A stretch of DNA of 64,000 bases from Alcaligenes ammonioxydans. Its GTDB lineage: Bacteria; Pseudomonadota; Gammaproteobacteria; Burkholderiales; Burkholderiaceae_B. The position numbers and the translations under genes are program-made. Positions 27,377-35,276 of the stretch are shown in pieces. The stretch covers positions 1,736,001-1,800,000 of the forward strand of contig NZ_CP049362.1 of the NCBI RefSeq assembly GCF_019343455.1. Direction: 5' to 3'. The notes beneath the pieces were generated by a model that did no database searches, was not told the DNA's origin, and saw only the letters and a program-made list of their open reading frames with translations. Position 1 is the first letter of the stretch, and each line of letters begins with the position of its first letter.

Positions 27377-29860
27377 TTAGAATTTGATCTTGAGTTCAAC
27401 CATGCCGCTGTACTGCTGTTCCCGCTGGCCGTCATAGGGGCGGGACAGGGCCTGCAGGCGCAGGCCGACTTCCAGATCGCGGTCGTGCTGGTAGTTCAGT
27501 TCGTAGGCGACGGAACCTACGGCGCCACTGCCATAGCCGCTTTGGTGATGTAGGCCCACACCCAGTGTCAGGGCTTGGGTCAGGCGCTCGTCGTAGTGTT
27601 GGTAAATCAGGTGCTCCAGACGTAGGGCAGGCACAGCCATATATTCGCGCCGTGGGCTGTAGTAGGGTCTGTCTTCGTCTTTGTTGGCGGAAGCCCATAG
27701 TTCCAGCTGGGCGTCGGCCTTGAGGCGCGGGCGGGTGTAGATGCGTTGGTTACCGGTGATCTGCAGGCTCTGACGTACGTTGTCGTCAGAGAATTTAGTC
27801 CCGGTGTAGGCGGCTTGCACCCACTGTTCGGGGCCGTTTTGCCAGCGCAGCCGCACTTGTCCCTGGTTGGCCGTGATGCCTGCGTCCAGAGCGCGATTCG
27901 GAATATCCAGGGTACGGTAATCCAGGGTGCCGCCGATGCTCCAGTGATCATTCAGCTCGTGATCGACCTGCAGGCTGGCCCCCATTTTGTTGCCCTGGCC
28001 CGCGTTCTGGTTGTTGATCATTAACTGCGACTGCCAGTCGCGGCCGCGGTACTCCAGACCGGCTCCCTGCCAGAACACGTTGTGGCCAAGCTCGTCGTTG
28101 GTATCCAGATGCCCGGCCAGGGCGGTGACGCGCCAGTTGTAGTCGATGGGGGCGCTGTACCATTGCGCCTCAGTGCGTATGCCGTCATTGCCCGAGACAT
28201 CGCCCCCGTTGCTCTTTTCAAAACCGCTGCGCAAAATCAGTTCGTTCTTGCGGTAGGTTTGCCAGTCTTTGTCCAGTTCGGTGACCCGCATATTGGTGGG
28301 GTAGTGCGCTTTTGCATACGCTAATAGTTCTTCGGCCTGGCGGTATTCGTGCAGGTCCATGGCGGTCTGGGCCTGGCTGATGATGACGTCTTCTTGACGC
28401 GGAGCGTAGGTTTCGGCGATCTTCAGATTGCGTTCCGCCGCCCTTGGCATGCTCGATATGCGCTGAACGTCGGCTAGCGGCACGCGCAGGTTGACGTTAC
28501 TCGGTGCCTTCGCACTGGCCTGGGCCAGATTTTCGCGTGCGTCCTTGAGCAAACCCGTATAGGTATAGAGCGAGTTTTTTAAAATCAAGGTGTCGGTATA
28601 GCCCGGATTGGGCTGGGCGATGGGATTGCCGCGTAACCAGCGAGTGGCGGGCATGTCTTTCTCCATGCGCTCGGCCAGTGCCAGTGCCTGGTCTTCGCGG
28701 CCAGATTCCAGCAAGGAAAAGGCTAATCCGGTTTGATAGCGTGTGCGTGTTTTTTCGTCCAGCGAGGGTTCGGCCAACGCCCGCTCGTAGCTGGACACAG
28801 CTTGTTCGGGGTGGCGGGCGCGCAGTTGCAGTGCTCCTAGCGAGGCGTAAGCATAGCTCGGATATTGGGCCGCCCGTTCGGGGGCAATGTCCACTGTCGA
28901 GGGGGCGTCTTCGCGTGCGTCCACAGCAATCAGGCGGTCGCCACGAATGCGGCGTGCGAAAGCGGGATTGCCCAGAAAGCTGCCGCTGTCAGCCAGCCTG
29001 TCTTGCAACGCGATGGCTCGGTTGGCAATCACAAAGCGTTCGGTCAGTGTGCGTGTGGGCTGGGGCGATAGCCGGGTCAATTCAGCAGCATAGTCGGCCT
29101 GACGGTCAGCCATGTCTGCGTTCGAGAAGATGCCGGGATGCTGTGTTTGCCATTCCATCGCCTGACGATGCAGGCCGGCGGCATGCAGGGACTGGTCATA
29201 ATCCCGGATGACATCGATTTTGTCGGGCTGGACAGCCAGGGCATCCTGGCTGACGCGCAGGGCGTCGTAGTTCTGGCCGGCAGCGCGGTAGATGTAGCTG
29301 CGGGTCAGCAGGTAATTGGTATTTTCACGTGTGGCCGGCCTCAGTTGCTGGGTGCAGCTCAAGGCCTGGGCAGTCAGGCCGGCATCGGCCAGGCTCATAC
29401 ACAGGCCCATGGTGAAGGCCGTTTGCTGTGGAAAGCGCCGCACTCCTTCCCGATACAGGGTTTGGGCGGGAGCCCATTGGCGCGTATCTTTGTGGGCGCG
29501 CGCGACCAACAGCAGGACATCGGCCGGCAAAAGCTGCTTGGTCGGCCAGTTTTCGTACAGACGGATGACCTCTTGCGGCTGACCTGCCCAGGCATGAATG
29601 CGCATCAGATCAAGCTGGGCACGCATCTCTTGCGGATGTTGTTGCTGGTACTGCTGCAAGCCGACGATGGCAGATTGATATTGGCCTTGGCGTGCCTGTT
29701 TGATCCAGTCCTCATAGGAGGCGGCATGCAGGCTATTGTTACACGCGGTCAGGACGAGCAGGGTTAAGGAATCCAGCCCACACCGGCGCAAAAACGAAGT
29801 TTTGGCTGGAAAGAGGCCGACGTTTTGCAGAGCACGTCTTTTTAGTGAACGCCTGGACAC
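27377..29860 (-). CDS. pgaA: poly-beta-1,6-GlcNAc export porin
   Basis: 827 aa. A hydrophobic N-terminal signal is followed by TPR-like helical repeats (about 60-520) and a C-terminal 16-strand-type outer-membrane barrel ending in ...VELKIKF, a terminal aromatic as expected. The start is a GTG behind GGAAGAGAA; the N-terminal region is unusually long and basic, so a later start is possible. It is the first gene of pgaABCD and exports the polymer across the outer membrane. Confidence 0.9.
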   Translation of the reverse strand: MSRRSLKRRALQNVGLFPAKTSFLRRCGLDSLTLLVLTACNNSLHAASYEDWIKQARQGQYQSAIVGLQQYQQQHPQEMRAQLDLMRIHAWAGQPQEVIRLYENWPTKQLLPADVLLLVARAHKDTRQWAPAQTLYREGVRRFPQQTAFTMGLCMSLADAGLTAQALSCTQQLRPATRENTNYLLTRSYIYRAAGQNYDALRVSQDALAVQPDKIDVIRDYDQSLHAAGLHRQAMEWQTQHPGIFSNADMADRQADYAAELTRLSPQPTRTLTERFVIANRAIALQDRLADSGSFLGNPAFARRIRGDRLIAVDAREDAPSTVDIAPERAAQYPSYAYASLGALQLRARHPEQAVSSYERALAEPSLDEKTRTRYQTGLAFSLLESGREDQALALAERMEKDMPATRWLRGNPIAQPNPGYTDTLILKNSLYTYTGLLKDARENLAQASAKAPSNVNLRVPLADVQRISSMPRAAERNLKIAETYAPRQEDVIISQAQTAMDLHEYRQAEELLAYAKAHYPTNMRVTELDKDWQTYRKNELILRSGFEKSNGGDVSGNDGIRTEAQWYSAPIDYNWRVTALAGHLDTNDELGHNVFWQGAGLEYRGRDWQSQLMINNQNAGQGNKMGASLQVDHELNDHWSIGGTLDYRTLDIPNRALDAGITANQGQVRLRWQNGPEQWVQAAYTGTKFSDDNVRQSLQITGNQRIYTRPRLKADAQLELWASANKDEDRPYYSPRREYMAVPALRLEHLIYQHYDERLTQALTLGVGLHHQSGYGSGAVGSVAYELNYQHDRDLEVGLRLQALSRPYDGQREQQYSGMVELKIKF

Positions 29861-30040
29861 TTCTCTTCCCCTTGTTATTTGTATATACTTCGGCCCACTG
29901 TTCGTTATTGAGCGGTCAGAAGGGTCTTGAGGGGTATCCTAGGAGTCTGGGTCTCTGGCAGTAATTGGCCTTTTGATGTAAACCATCTGGTTTTTTGTAG
30001 TAAGCCACTCGGCCTAAGCAAAACCTTTTTCAAAAAAAGC

Positions 30041-30069
30041 TTGCACAACAGAAAAAACAGGGTTATAGT
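30041..30069 (+). promoter_or_regulatory. promoter of the tRNA-Pro gene
   Basis: TTGCAC at 30041-30046 and TATAGT at 30064-30069 with a 17-base spacer. The -10 lies 11 bases before the tRNA's first base, the expected distance. Confidence 0.75.
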
Positions 30070-30077
30070 TTAATTCT

Positions 30078-30156
<79 letters not shown>

Positions 30157-30163
30157 TATTTAT

Positions 30164-30197
30164 CAAGGGCTTACAGCATTATTGTTGTAAGCCCTTG
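30164..30197 (+). terminator. hairpin downstream of tRNA-Pro
   Basis: CAAGGGCTTACA (30164-30175) and TGTAAGCCCTTG (30186-30197) form a perfect 12-base-pair stem with a 10-base loop. The T-tract after it is weak (TTCGTTATT). It probably ends the tRNA transcript and, on the other strand, may insulate the tRNA from the integrase transcript. It lies on the phage side of attL. Confidence 0.6.
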
Positions 30198-30204
30198 TTC
30201 GTTA

Positions 30205-30226
30205 TTGTGGGGATTTTGTGGGGATT
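30205..30226. repeat. tandem 11-base repeat next to attL
   Basis: Two exact, adjacent copies of TTGTGGGGATT (30205-30215 and 30216-30226), just before the integrase stop codon and about 50 bases from the tRNA end. The spacing and repetition suit integrase arm-type binding sites. Confidence 0.5.
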
Positions 30227-30232
30227 CGTTTT

Positions 30233-31384
30233 TCACCCATTCCCCCGTCTGCGCAGTAGCGTGATTACCGGTGCTTCTTCGGCACTGTGGGCAAGTTTCT
30301 CAACTTCGGTCAGTAGCTTGGACAAATCAGCGGCTGAATAATGGGTGGTGATTGAACCATTCGTATGACCCAGCAGAACCTGCCTGTCTTCCAAATGTGT
30401 TCCCGCAGCACGCAACCGTCTGCCGAATGTGTGCTTCAGATCATGCACTCGTACAGTGCTGAAACCGACATTCGCAGGGCGTTTATATAAATCCTCCCAT
30501 TTTTGAGCTGCACGCCGCCTGGCTGCGCGCCATCCCGAGGCGTTCATGCGAGCCATAGGACCTCCCTTGTACGGAAAAACCCATACGGGGTCTTGTCCAC
30601 GCTGGCTCGAAATAATGGAACGGGCGACGCTATTCAAAACAACCAGCCTGTCCTCGCCGTTCTTGACGCCCGATGTTTCAAATCGACCACCAAAATCAGC
30701 CGGTATAAGGAATACGCTTATGCCAAGCTCCGGTACAGGTATTTCCCAGTCCCACTGCAGCTTGCAGACCTCTTGCTCCCGGCATCCGGTATTAACTTTG
30801 AAGAGCGCCATCGCTTTAAGATGTGGCGCCAGCTCCGAGAACAGCAGATCCTGCTCTTTCCAGTCGAGTGGGTAGGGCGTGCGCGCTGTTTTCTTCTCGT
30901 CCAGCATTTCAATTAGCGGTACGCTGTCCAGCCAAGGGCGGTTTTGTTCGTCTCGCCATTTTCTAGCGCATAGATTCAAGACACGGACAGCGCGCTGGAG
31001 AGCGATGTTGATCGTCCGGTTGCTGGCGGTTTCACGGCGGTCCTTAATGTATGCCTCAAAGCTTGAGTGCTTAATCTCATTGACGGGAATGTCACCAATG
31101 TACTTGTCGAGCTGCCCAAGGTAGGTGGCTGTGTGCCAGGCAGACGGCTGATCAGCGTACTCATTCAAGTATCGTGTGGCAGCCTGCCTAAAGGTGGGAT
31201 AGCTCCGGGCCCCGTACACCACCTGCTTGCGAATTTCCTCAAGTTTATAGATTAGGAACGTCTGCGCTTCTGCGTGGTCGCCCGTGCCCGTGCTGCAGCG
31301 AAGGCGTCCAAATCCCGCGATCTGCTTGTCAACGTGCCATACGCCACCACGCTTGAAGAGCCCTGGGATACTTTTCTTTGCCAT
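30233..31384 (-). CDS. int: tyrosine-recombinase phage integrase
   Basis: About 383 aa from the ATG at 31384 (MAKKSIPGLFKRG); the frame is open up to 31453. N-terminal arm-binding and SAM-like core-binding domains (about 55-150) are followed by the catalytic domain. Catalytic residues are visible as R in NTGCREQEV, HxxR-like HDLKHTFGRR, and LGHTNGSITTHYS with H and the nucleophilic Y. It integrates and excises the prophage at tRNA-Pro. Its 5' end overlaps the excisionase-like gene in another frame. Confidence 0.92.
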   Translation of the reverse strand: MAKKSIPGLFKRGGVWHVDKQIAGFGRLRCSTGTGDHAEAQTFLIYKLEEIRKQVVYGARSYPTFRQAATRYLNEYADQPSAWHTATYLGQLDKYIGDIPVNEIKHSSFEAYIKDRRETASNRTINIALQRAVRVLNLCARKWRDEQNRPWLDSVPLIEMLDEKKTARTPYPLDWKEQDLLFSELAPHLKAMALFKVNTGCREQEVCKLQWDWEIPVPELGISVFLIPADFGGRFETSGVKNGEDRLVVLNSVARSIISSQRGQDPVWVFPYKGGPMARMNASGWRAARRRAAQKWEDLYKRPANVGFSTVRVHDLKHTFGRRLRAAGTHLEDRQVLLGHTNGSITTHYSAADLSKLLTEVEKLAHSAEEAPVITLLRRRGNG

Positions 31385-31602
31385 GTCTTTTGCGTTTCTT
31401 CCATTGGTTTTGTGCTGTTTTTGCCTTTGGATTGCTTGTATTGGTCTGCCCAACGATCAAGCTCAAGGCGGTCGAATGCTATACCACGAGCGCCGATAGG
31501 TATTTCAGTGATGAAAGGGCGCACGTCGCGGTCGAATACGGCCCGACACATGCCAAGATATGAGTGTGCCTTGCCAGCGCGCAGAAAACGGGCTGTCTGC
31601 AT
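31252..31602 (-). CDS. excisionase-like small DNA-binding protein
   Basis: 116 aa. The first 55 residues, including LGMCRAVFDRDVRPFI and GIAFDRLELDRWADQY, resemble the winged-helix/AlpA-type domain placed directly upstream of many phage integrases. After about residue 70 the reading frame runs through the first part of int in another frame, so the extra C-terminus may be only a consequence of a missing early stop. Its role as recombination directionality factor is inferred from position and size. Confidence 0.65.
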   Translation of the reverse strand: MQTARFLRAGKAHSYLGMCRAVFDRDVRPFITEIPIGARGIAFDRLELDRWADQYKQSKGKNSTKPMEETQKTWQRKVSQGSSSVVAYGTLTSRSRDLDAFAAARARATTQKRRRS

Positions 31603-31629
31603 CTTTTAGCCTCCTTCGGATTGGGTGTT

Positions 31630-31652
31630 AAAAACCCGGCGCAAGGCCGGGT
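31630..31652 (-). terminator. leftward intrinsic terminator before the excisionase-like gene
   Basis: On the minus strand ACCCGGC (from 31652) pairs with GCCGGGT (to 31634) around a 5-base loop, followed by five T. It would end transcripts from the 31681-32733 gene before xis and int, so those would need a separate promoter or antitermination. Confidence 0.75.
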
Positions 31653-31680
31653 GGGTTCCATTCTTTAGCGGTCACGGCGA

Positions 31681-32733
31681 TCATGGCCGTGATTGATTCA
31701 GCCACTGGTCTGGCTCCTTACGGGCTGCGTCGATGGCGGCTTCGTACTGTTTCCGGTCAATCGTGATGCGAGTGACAGGGATGCTGTTGGCGCTGCGGAA
31801 CATGGCGTGAACCATTTCGGCCAGGGCTGCATCCACCTTGCTGGCGTCCTGCTTGGCCTGCTGCCAGACCAACCGCCCATAATCAATGACTGCGCGCAGT
31901 TCCTGTCCTCGGCACAGATTCAGGTGAAACGGTGCCATGCACTGATACAGCACCATATTCGGTGGGTTTTCGCCGCCATCCCAGCCGTATCCGTCCTGTT
32001 CGATTGCTGGCTCAATAAGCTCTTGATTTTTAACCAATACCGTTTCCCCGGTTTCGGCGTCCTGCTGGGCAGACTCAGGAATAATTTCTGGAATATTTTG
32101 TGGCCGGTTTTGTAGTGCGGTGATTGCCCATTCCAGGCGTTGGCCAAGCTCAGACTTGCCGCAATGATCGGCCCATTCGTTGGCCTCCAGCATCCGCACC
32201 ATGTCCAGCACTTCGGCGTGCAAGGTGGCGTCCTGCTGTGTGAGGTCAGGCTGGGCGGCAACGGGGGCGGCGAGCACCGGCTTGGCGGCTATCTGTAGCA
32301 GGAATGCGCGTAGAGCCTTCCATTCGTGATTACGACATCCGCTATCAACGTAAACCCGGTACTGGTCACCTTTCTTGCTCACGAACTCCCGCGCTGCTTC
32401 CAGCGTCACATAAGTGGCGAAATGCTCCCATGTCTCTTCTATACCGGTGCGGGTGTAATTGTCCGGCACGTTTCCAGATTCTTGATATGCGGCTTCGAGC
32501 ACCGCTGCATCCTCGTCATCAATCTGCTCGCCTTCGCAGAACCAGCCAATGTTGTCGGTGTAATCCAAGTCCAGGCCGGTAATCAGATTGCGTTTCTCAA
32601 CGGTGAATATCGGATCTGATGTGCAGTGCTCGAAATCATCGGCGGCGATGCGCTGGGCCATGAGAAGAATTGCATCTGGCACGGCCACTGGCTCCGCGCT
32701 CACAGGTGCGTTGTTTTGTGTATCTGTGCTCAT
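31681..32733 (-). CDS. phage protein of unknown function
   Basis: 350 aa, acidic, no signal or membrane segment. I recognise no domain. The middle (about 150-230) is alanine- and glutamine-rich and linker-like. The N-terminal half (ILLMAQRIAADDFEHC, ETWEHFATYVTLEAAREF) and the C-terminal half (CRGQELRAVIDYGRLVWQQAK) look folded and helical. It is translationally coupled to the upstream 52-codon gene (ATGA). The position in the left arm suggests an early accessory role. Confidence 0.65.
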   Translation of the reverse strand: MSTDTQNNAPVSAEPVAVPDAILLMAQRIAADDFEHCTSDPIFTVEKRNLITGLDLDYTDNIGWFCEGEQIDDEDAAVLEAAYQESGNVPDNYTRTGIEETWEHFATYVTLEAAREFVSKKGDQYRVYVDSGCRNHEWKALRAFLLQIAAKPVLAAPVAAQPDLTQQDATLHAEVLDMVRMLEANEWADHCGKSELGQRLEWAITALQNRPQNIPEIIPESAQQDAETGETVLVKNQELIEPAIEQDGYGWDGGENPPNMVLYQCMAPFHLNLCRGQELRAVIDYGRLVWQQAKQDASKVDAALAEMVHAMFRSANSIPVTRITIDRKQYEAAIDAARKEPDQWLNQSRP

Positions 32734-32888
32734 CGACGTTTCTCCATCAATTGCGGGTAATTAGGATTGGGGGCGGCTTTGGACGTAACAGGGATGAATG
32801 CGCGTGTTCCGTATACCTGTGCTGGTCGTTGCAGGTTGAACGCTTCTTGCGGGGTAGACCGCGCCTGGTTGTGTGGGTGGGCGTTCAT
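32730..32888 (-). CDS. small phage protein
   Basis: 52 aa. Start ATG at 32888 overlaps the stop of the nuclease-like gene (ATGA), and its own stop overlaps the next start (ATGA), so it lies in a coupled operon. Histidine- and proline-rich, not recognised. It ends MEKRR. Confidence 0.55.
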   Translation of the reverse strand: MNAHPHNQARSTPQEAFNLQRPAQVYGTRAFIPVTSKAAPNPNYPQLMEKRR

Positions 32889-33517
32889 TGGGTGGTGCTC
32901 CATTCTTTCAATCGGATGGCTGTTAGCTCTGCCTGCAGCTCTCGGAGCTGGCGGGCACGGTCGTCTGCGATACGTGCAATCCGCTGTCGCTCTGTATTGG
33001 CTTCGCGTATCCAGCGGTTCATTTGATCGGCATCGCCTACTCGGGATAGCAGCTTGATCAGCAGAAAGCGTTCGCGCTCCTCGTTGGCGTTTTGTCGCCA
33101 AGCGCTGAAGACCTCTTTCATGGCGTCATATCCCAGGGTTACGCCAGTTGCAGCGCCGCACCTGATCTTGATATGGCTGCGTTGGTTGACCCACAGCAAG
33201 CCCCAGCCTTCCGGTAAATCCTCAATATCGATTAGCCCCTCGGGGCACATGAAGTAGCGCCAGTGGCCCATTCCTCTTTCTTTCCGGTGGGGCTTTGCTT
33301 TGTCAGCAAGGAAGTCGGAGCGGCTTACTTTGCACTCGACCACCACGCTGCCAACGTTCGGGGTAGCAATGCGAAATCCGATGGCGTCTGGTATTTCTCC
33401 GCCCCAGCCACTGCGGGCCTCGCTTACGGCCACATTGCAGCCATGGCCATTTTGGGAGTGAGGGCGCTTGAGCCACTTCACGGCTAGGTCGCAGAGAGCA
33501 TCATGTGTGAGTGTCAA
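32885..33517 (-). CDS. PD-(D/E)XK nuclease-like phage protein
   Basis: 210 aa from a TTG at 33517, chosen because GGGAGG lies 6 bases upstream and the resulting start (MTLTHDALCDLAVKWL) looks like a real N-terminus. A longer frame with an ATG at 33649 exists but overlaps the neighbouring gene. EARSGWGGEIPDAIGF followed by SVVVECKVSRSDF gives the D...ExK pattern of the restriction-endonuclease-like fold. A coiled helix (about 150-205) ends the protein. A phage-encoded nuclease or DNA-repair role is inferred. Confidence 0.65.
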   Translation of the reverse strand: MTLTHDALCDLAVKWLKRPHSQNGHGCNVAVSEARSGWGGEIPDAIGFRIATPNVGSVVVECKVSRSDFLADKAKPHRKERGMGHWRYFMCPEGLIDIEDLPEGWGLLWVNQRSHIKIRCGAATGVTLGYDAMKEVFSAWRQNANEERERFLLIKLLSRVGDADQMNRWIREANTERQRIARIADDRARQLRELQAELTAIRLKEWSTTQ

Positions 33518-33728
33518 CTTTGGCCTCCCATCCGTTCTCACCCCAGACCACACAGCTGTAATCGAGCTCATGGCACAGGGATGCATATCCGTTATTGAAA
33601 TGACCGTGATGCTTGGATTTGTGCAGCAGAATCCGAGGCGTGGGGTCATGGCGAAGGGTAAAAAACTGCCCCGGTTCGATGTGTCGAAGGCGGGGCAGGG
33701 GTTTGTTGCTGTAGGCGTTTTGTGTCAT
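33501..33728 (-). CDS. small phage protein
   Basis: 75 aa, ATG at 33728 overlapping the stop of the 31-codon ORF upstream. Contains LRHDPTPRILLHKSKHHGHF and ends EAKVDTHT. Not recognised; length and lack of low complexity suggest a folded domain. Its end overlaps the start of the nuclease-like gene by 17 bases. Confidence 0.55.
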   Translation of the reverse strand: MTQNAYSNKPLPRLRHIEPGQFFTLRHDPTPRILLHKSKHHGHFNNGYASLCHELDYSCVVWGENGWEAKVDTHT

Positions 33729-33820
33729 GCGACTTTCTCCCGAGGGGAGATCTGCTGATCGGAGTAGTTGGCCAGTACCAGCGCGTGGGCCAGCGGTAGG
33801 TAGTGCCATGACTTAGGCAT
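33725..33820 (-). CDS. 31-codon coupled ORF
   Basis: MPKSWHYLPLAHALVLANYS is the first part; the stop overlaps the next start (ATGA) and the ATG overlaps the stop of the DUF2786 gene. The double overlap supports translation. The function is unknown; it may act mainly as a coupling leader. Confidence 0.45.
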   Translation of the reverse strand: MPKSWHYLPLAHALVLANYSDQQISPREKVA

Positions 33821-34535
33821 GGCTGACTCCTATCTGCCCACTCTTGTGCTGTCCGACACCGATGTGGATGTTTTGTGACTGGCCTGCTCGATAGCCCGCA
33901 AAAGAGGCTGCTGCGTCACGCCTGGTCCCGCGCACTGCTCTTGATCGAGCTTCTGGAATATGGTCTGTCTGCTTGGCGGATTCAGTGAGCTCTTCATCAA
34001 GGCTTGCCTGTTCTTGTGCGGTCATGCTCTGAAATACTTCGGAGACTTTGCGACTGACGCCGATGGCGAAGTGATAGTAAAAATCTGCCTTTGCTTTGGC
34101 GGTTGGCCTTACGCCTTGGCGTCGCAAATCATTTAGGTGCCTCTTCCAACTGTTCTTTAAGGACCGGTGGACGATTTCGCAGATGTATAGGGCAATCTCG
34201 ACGTTCGTTTTTTTCCCATAGAAGGTATATGTGAGTTTCTGATTGCGGTTGGTGTAGAACGCAGTTGCGCAACCAAATATGAAGCCCAGCACCCCAAAGA
34301 GCTTGTGTTTCCAAGCGGCGCGATCCTTGGTGTCCGTTTCAAAGTCTCCAGACCCATACTCGGCCTGGCCGAGCATGGCCTGAGAAACGGCGTATTTCTC
34401 CATCAGTACTTCGGCGCGATGTCTTGCGATTGCCGCTTCATGCTCGTTGGAGGAGCCAGAGAGCGCGAGTAGTTTTCTGATTCGTGCGATATGACGCTCT
34501 TTGTCTGCGTCGGATGGGTGCGGGTTCTCGGTCAT
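33813..34535 (-). CDS. DUF2786 domain phage protein
   Basis: 240 aa. The N-terminal DUF2786 signature is IRKLLALSGSSNEHEAAIA followed by an AEVLMEKYAVSQAML helix. The central part is basic and aromatic (SWKRHLNDLRRQG). DUF2786 proteins occur in phages and plasmids, sometimes fused to zincin-like domains; the role is unknown. It is the first gene of a tightly overlapping set reading left. Confidence 0.75.
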   Translation of the reverse strand: MTENPHPSDADKERHIARIRKLLALSGSSNEHEAAIARHRAEVLMEKYAVSQAMLGQAEYGSGDFETDTKDRAAWKHKLFGVLGFIFGCATAFYTNRNQKLTYTFYGKKTNVEIALYICEIVHRSLKNSWKRHLNDLRRQGVRPTAKAKADFYYHFAIGVSRKVSEVFQSMTAQEQASLDEELTESAKQTDHIPEARSRAVRGTRRDAAASFAGYRAGQSQNIHIGVGQHKSGQIGVSHA

Positions 34536-34700
34536 GGGTTGATCCTAGAAAAGAAAAACCCCGGTTGAGTAAATCAAGCGGGGTTATGGGGTGTTGCTGT
34601 AGTCGAGATGCGTCATAGGGGCGGCATCCTATGCGTTAGCCGCGCTGGTTCGGCTATGCTTAGTGGCTTGAGTGGTGACGATGATTTCTTGGAGATGATC

Positions 34701-34952
34701 ATGGGCGTAGAGAATCCGACTTTTATGAACGAGTATCGCGACTTTGAATTTGATGTGCACTGCTACCGCTTGAATGACAGAAACACTGCATGGGAAGTGG
34801 GGGTAGTTGTTCGTAAGGTAGGAGGGGATATTCTGCTACCCGAGAAGCGAGAGCATGATCGGTTTTACTCGTCTTACGAAGAGGCCAGAGAGGGCGGGAT
34901 AAGCATCGCACATCAGCTGATAGATCAATTAGTCGCAAGCGGAGCGGGCTAG
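34701..34952 (+). CDS. small hypothetical protein
   Basis: 83 aa from the ATG at 34701, with GGAG at a good distance; the frame is open from 34608. Acidic, with ISIAHQLIDQLVAS at the end and a beta-rich middle (EVGVVVRKVGGDILLPE). It lies on the plus strand, opposite to surrounding early genes, and its stop codon touches the rdgC remnant. Not recognised. Confidence 0.5.
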   Translation: MGVENPTFMNEYRDFEFDVHCYRLNDRNTAWEVGVVVRKVGGDILLPEKREHDRFYSSYEEAREGGISIAHQLIDQLVASGAG

Positions 34953-35149
34953 GATCGTTCGCCGCCCAGCACGCCGACCACATCGGCGATCAGGTTAGCG
35001 AGCTCGGCGGTCATCAGTGTCATGTCGGCGTCGAAGATCTCATCGTCATTGACGGCCATGACATCCTGCTTTTCGGTCAGGATGTCCAGGGGGCTGATGC
35101 GCTTGATGTCCAGGGCGTCGGTCAGCACAAAGCTGATGCGATCCGCCTA
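34949..35149 (-). pseudogene. rdgC: 3' remnant of rdgC
   Basis: Reading left from 35146, 65 codons encode RISFVLTDALDIKRISPLDI, then FDADMTLMTAELANLI and LGGERS before TAG. This is the conserved C-terminus of the recombination-associated protein RdgC (about 300 aa when whole). Directly upstream the frame is broken by TAG at 35147-35149, and no homology continues. The rest of the gene has been lost, apparently at the junction with the AT-rich insert that follows. Confidence 0.8.
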
Positions 35150-35276
35150 GATCTTGGCTGGTACCGGGCTGAAACTGGTGCTGTTAAGCAATTGGGAAAG
35201 CTGGGCAGCATCAAGCGCCTACACGGGATCTAAACGGTGGATCCGTGGGTTCTTAATTTGCATATTCAGGGGGAGA

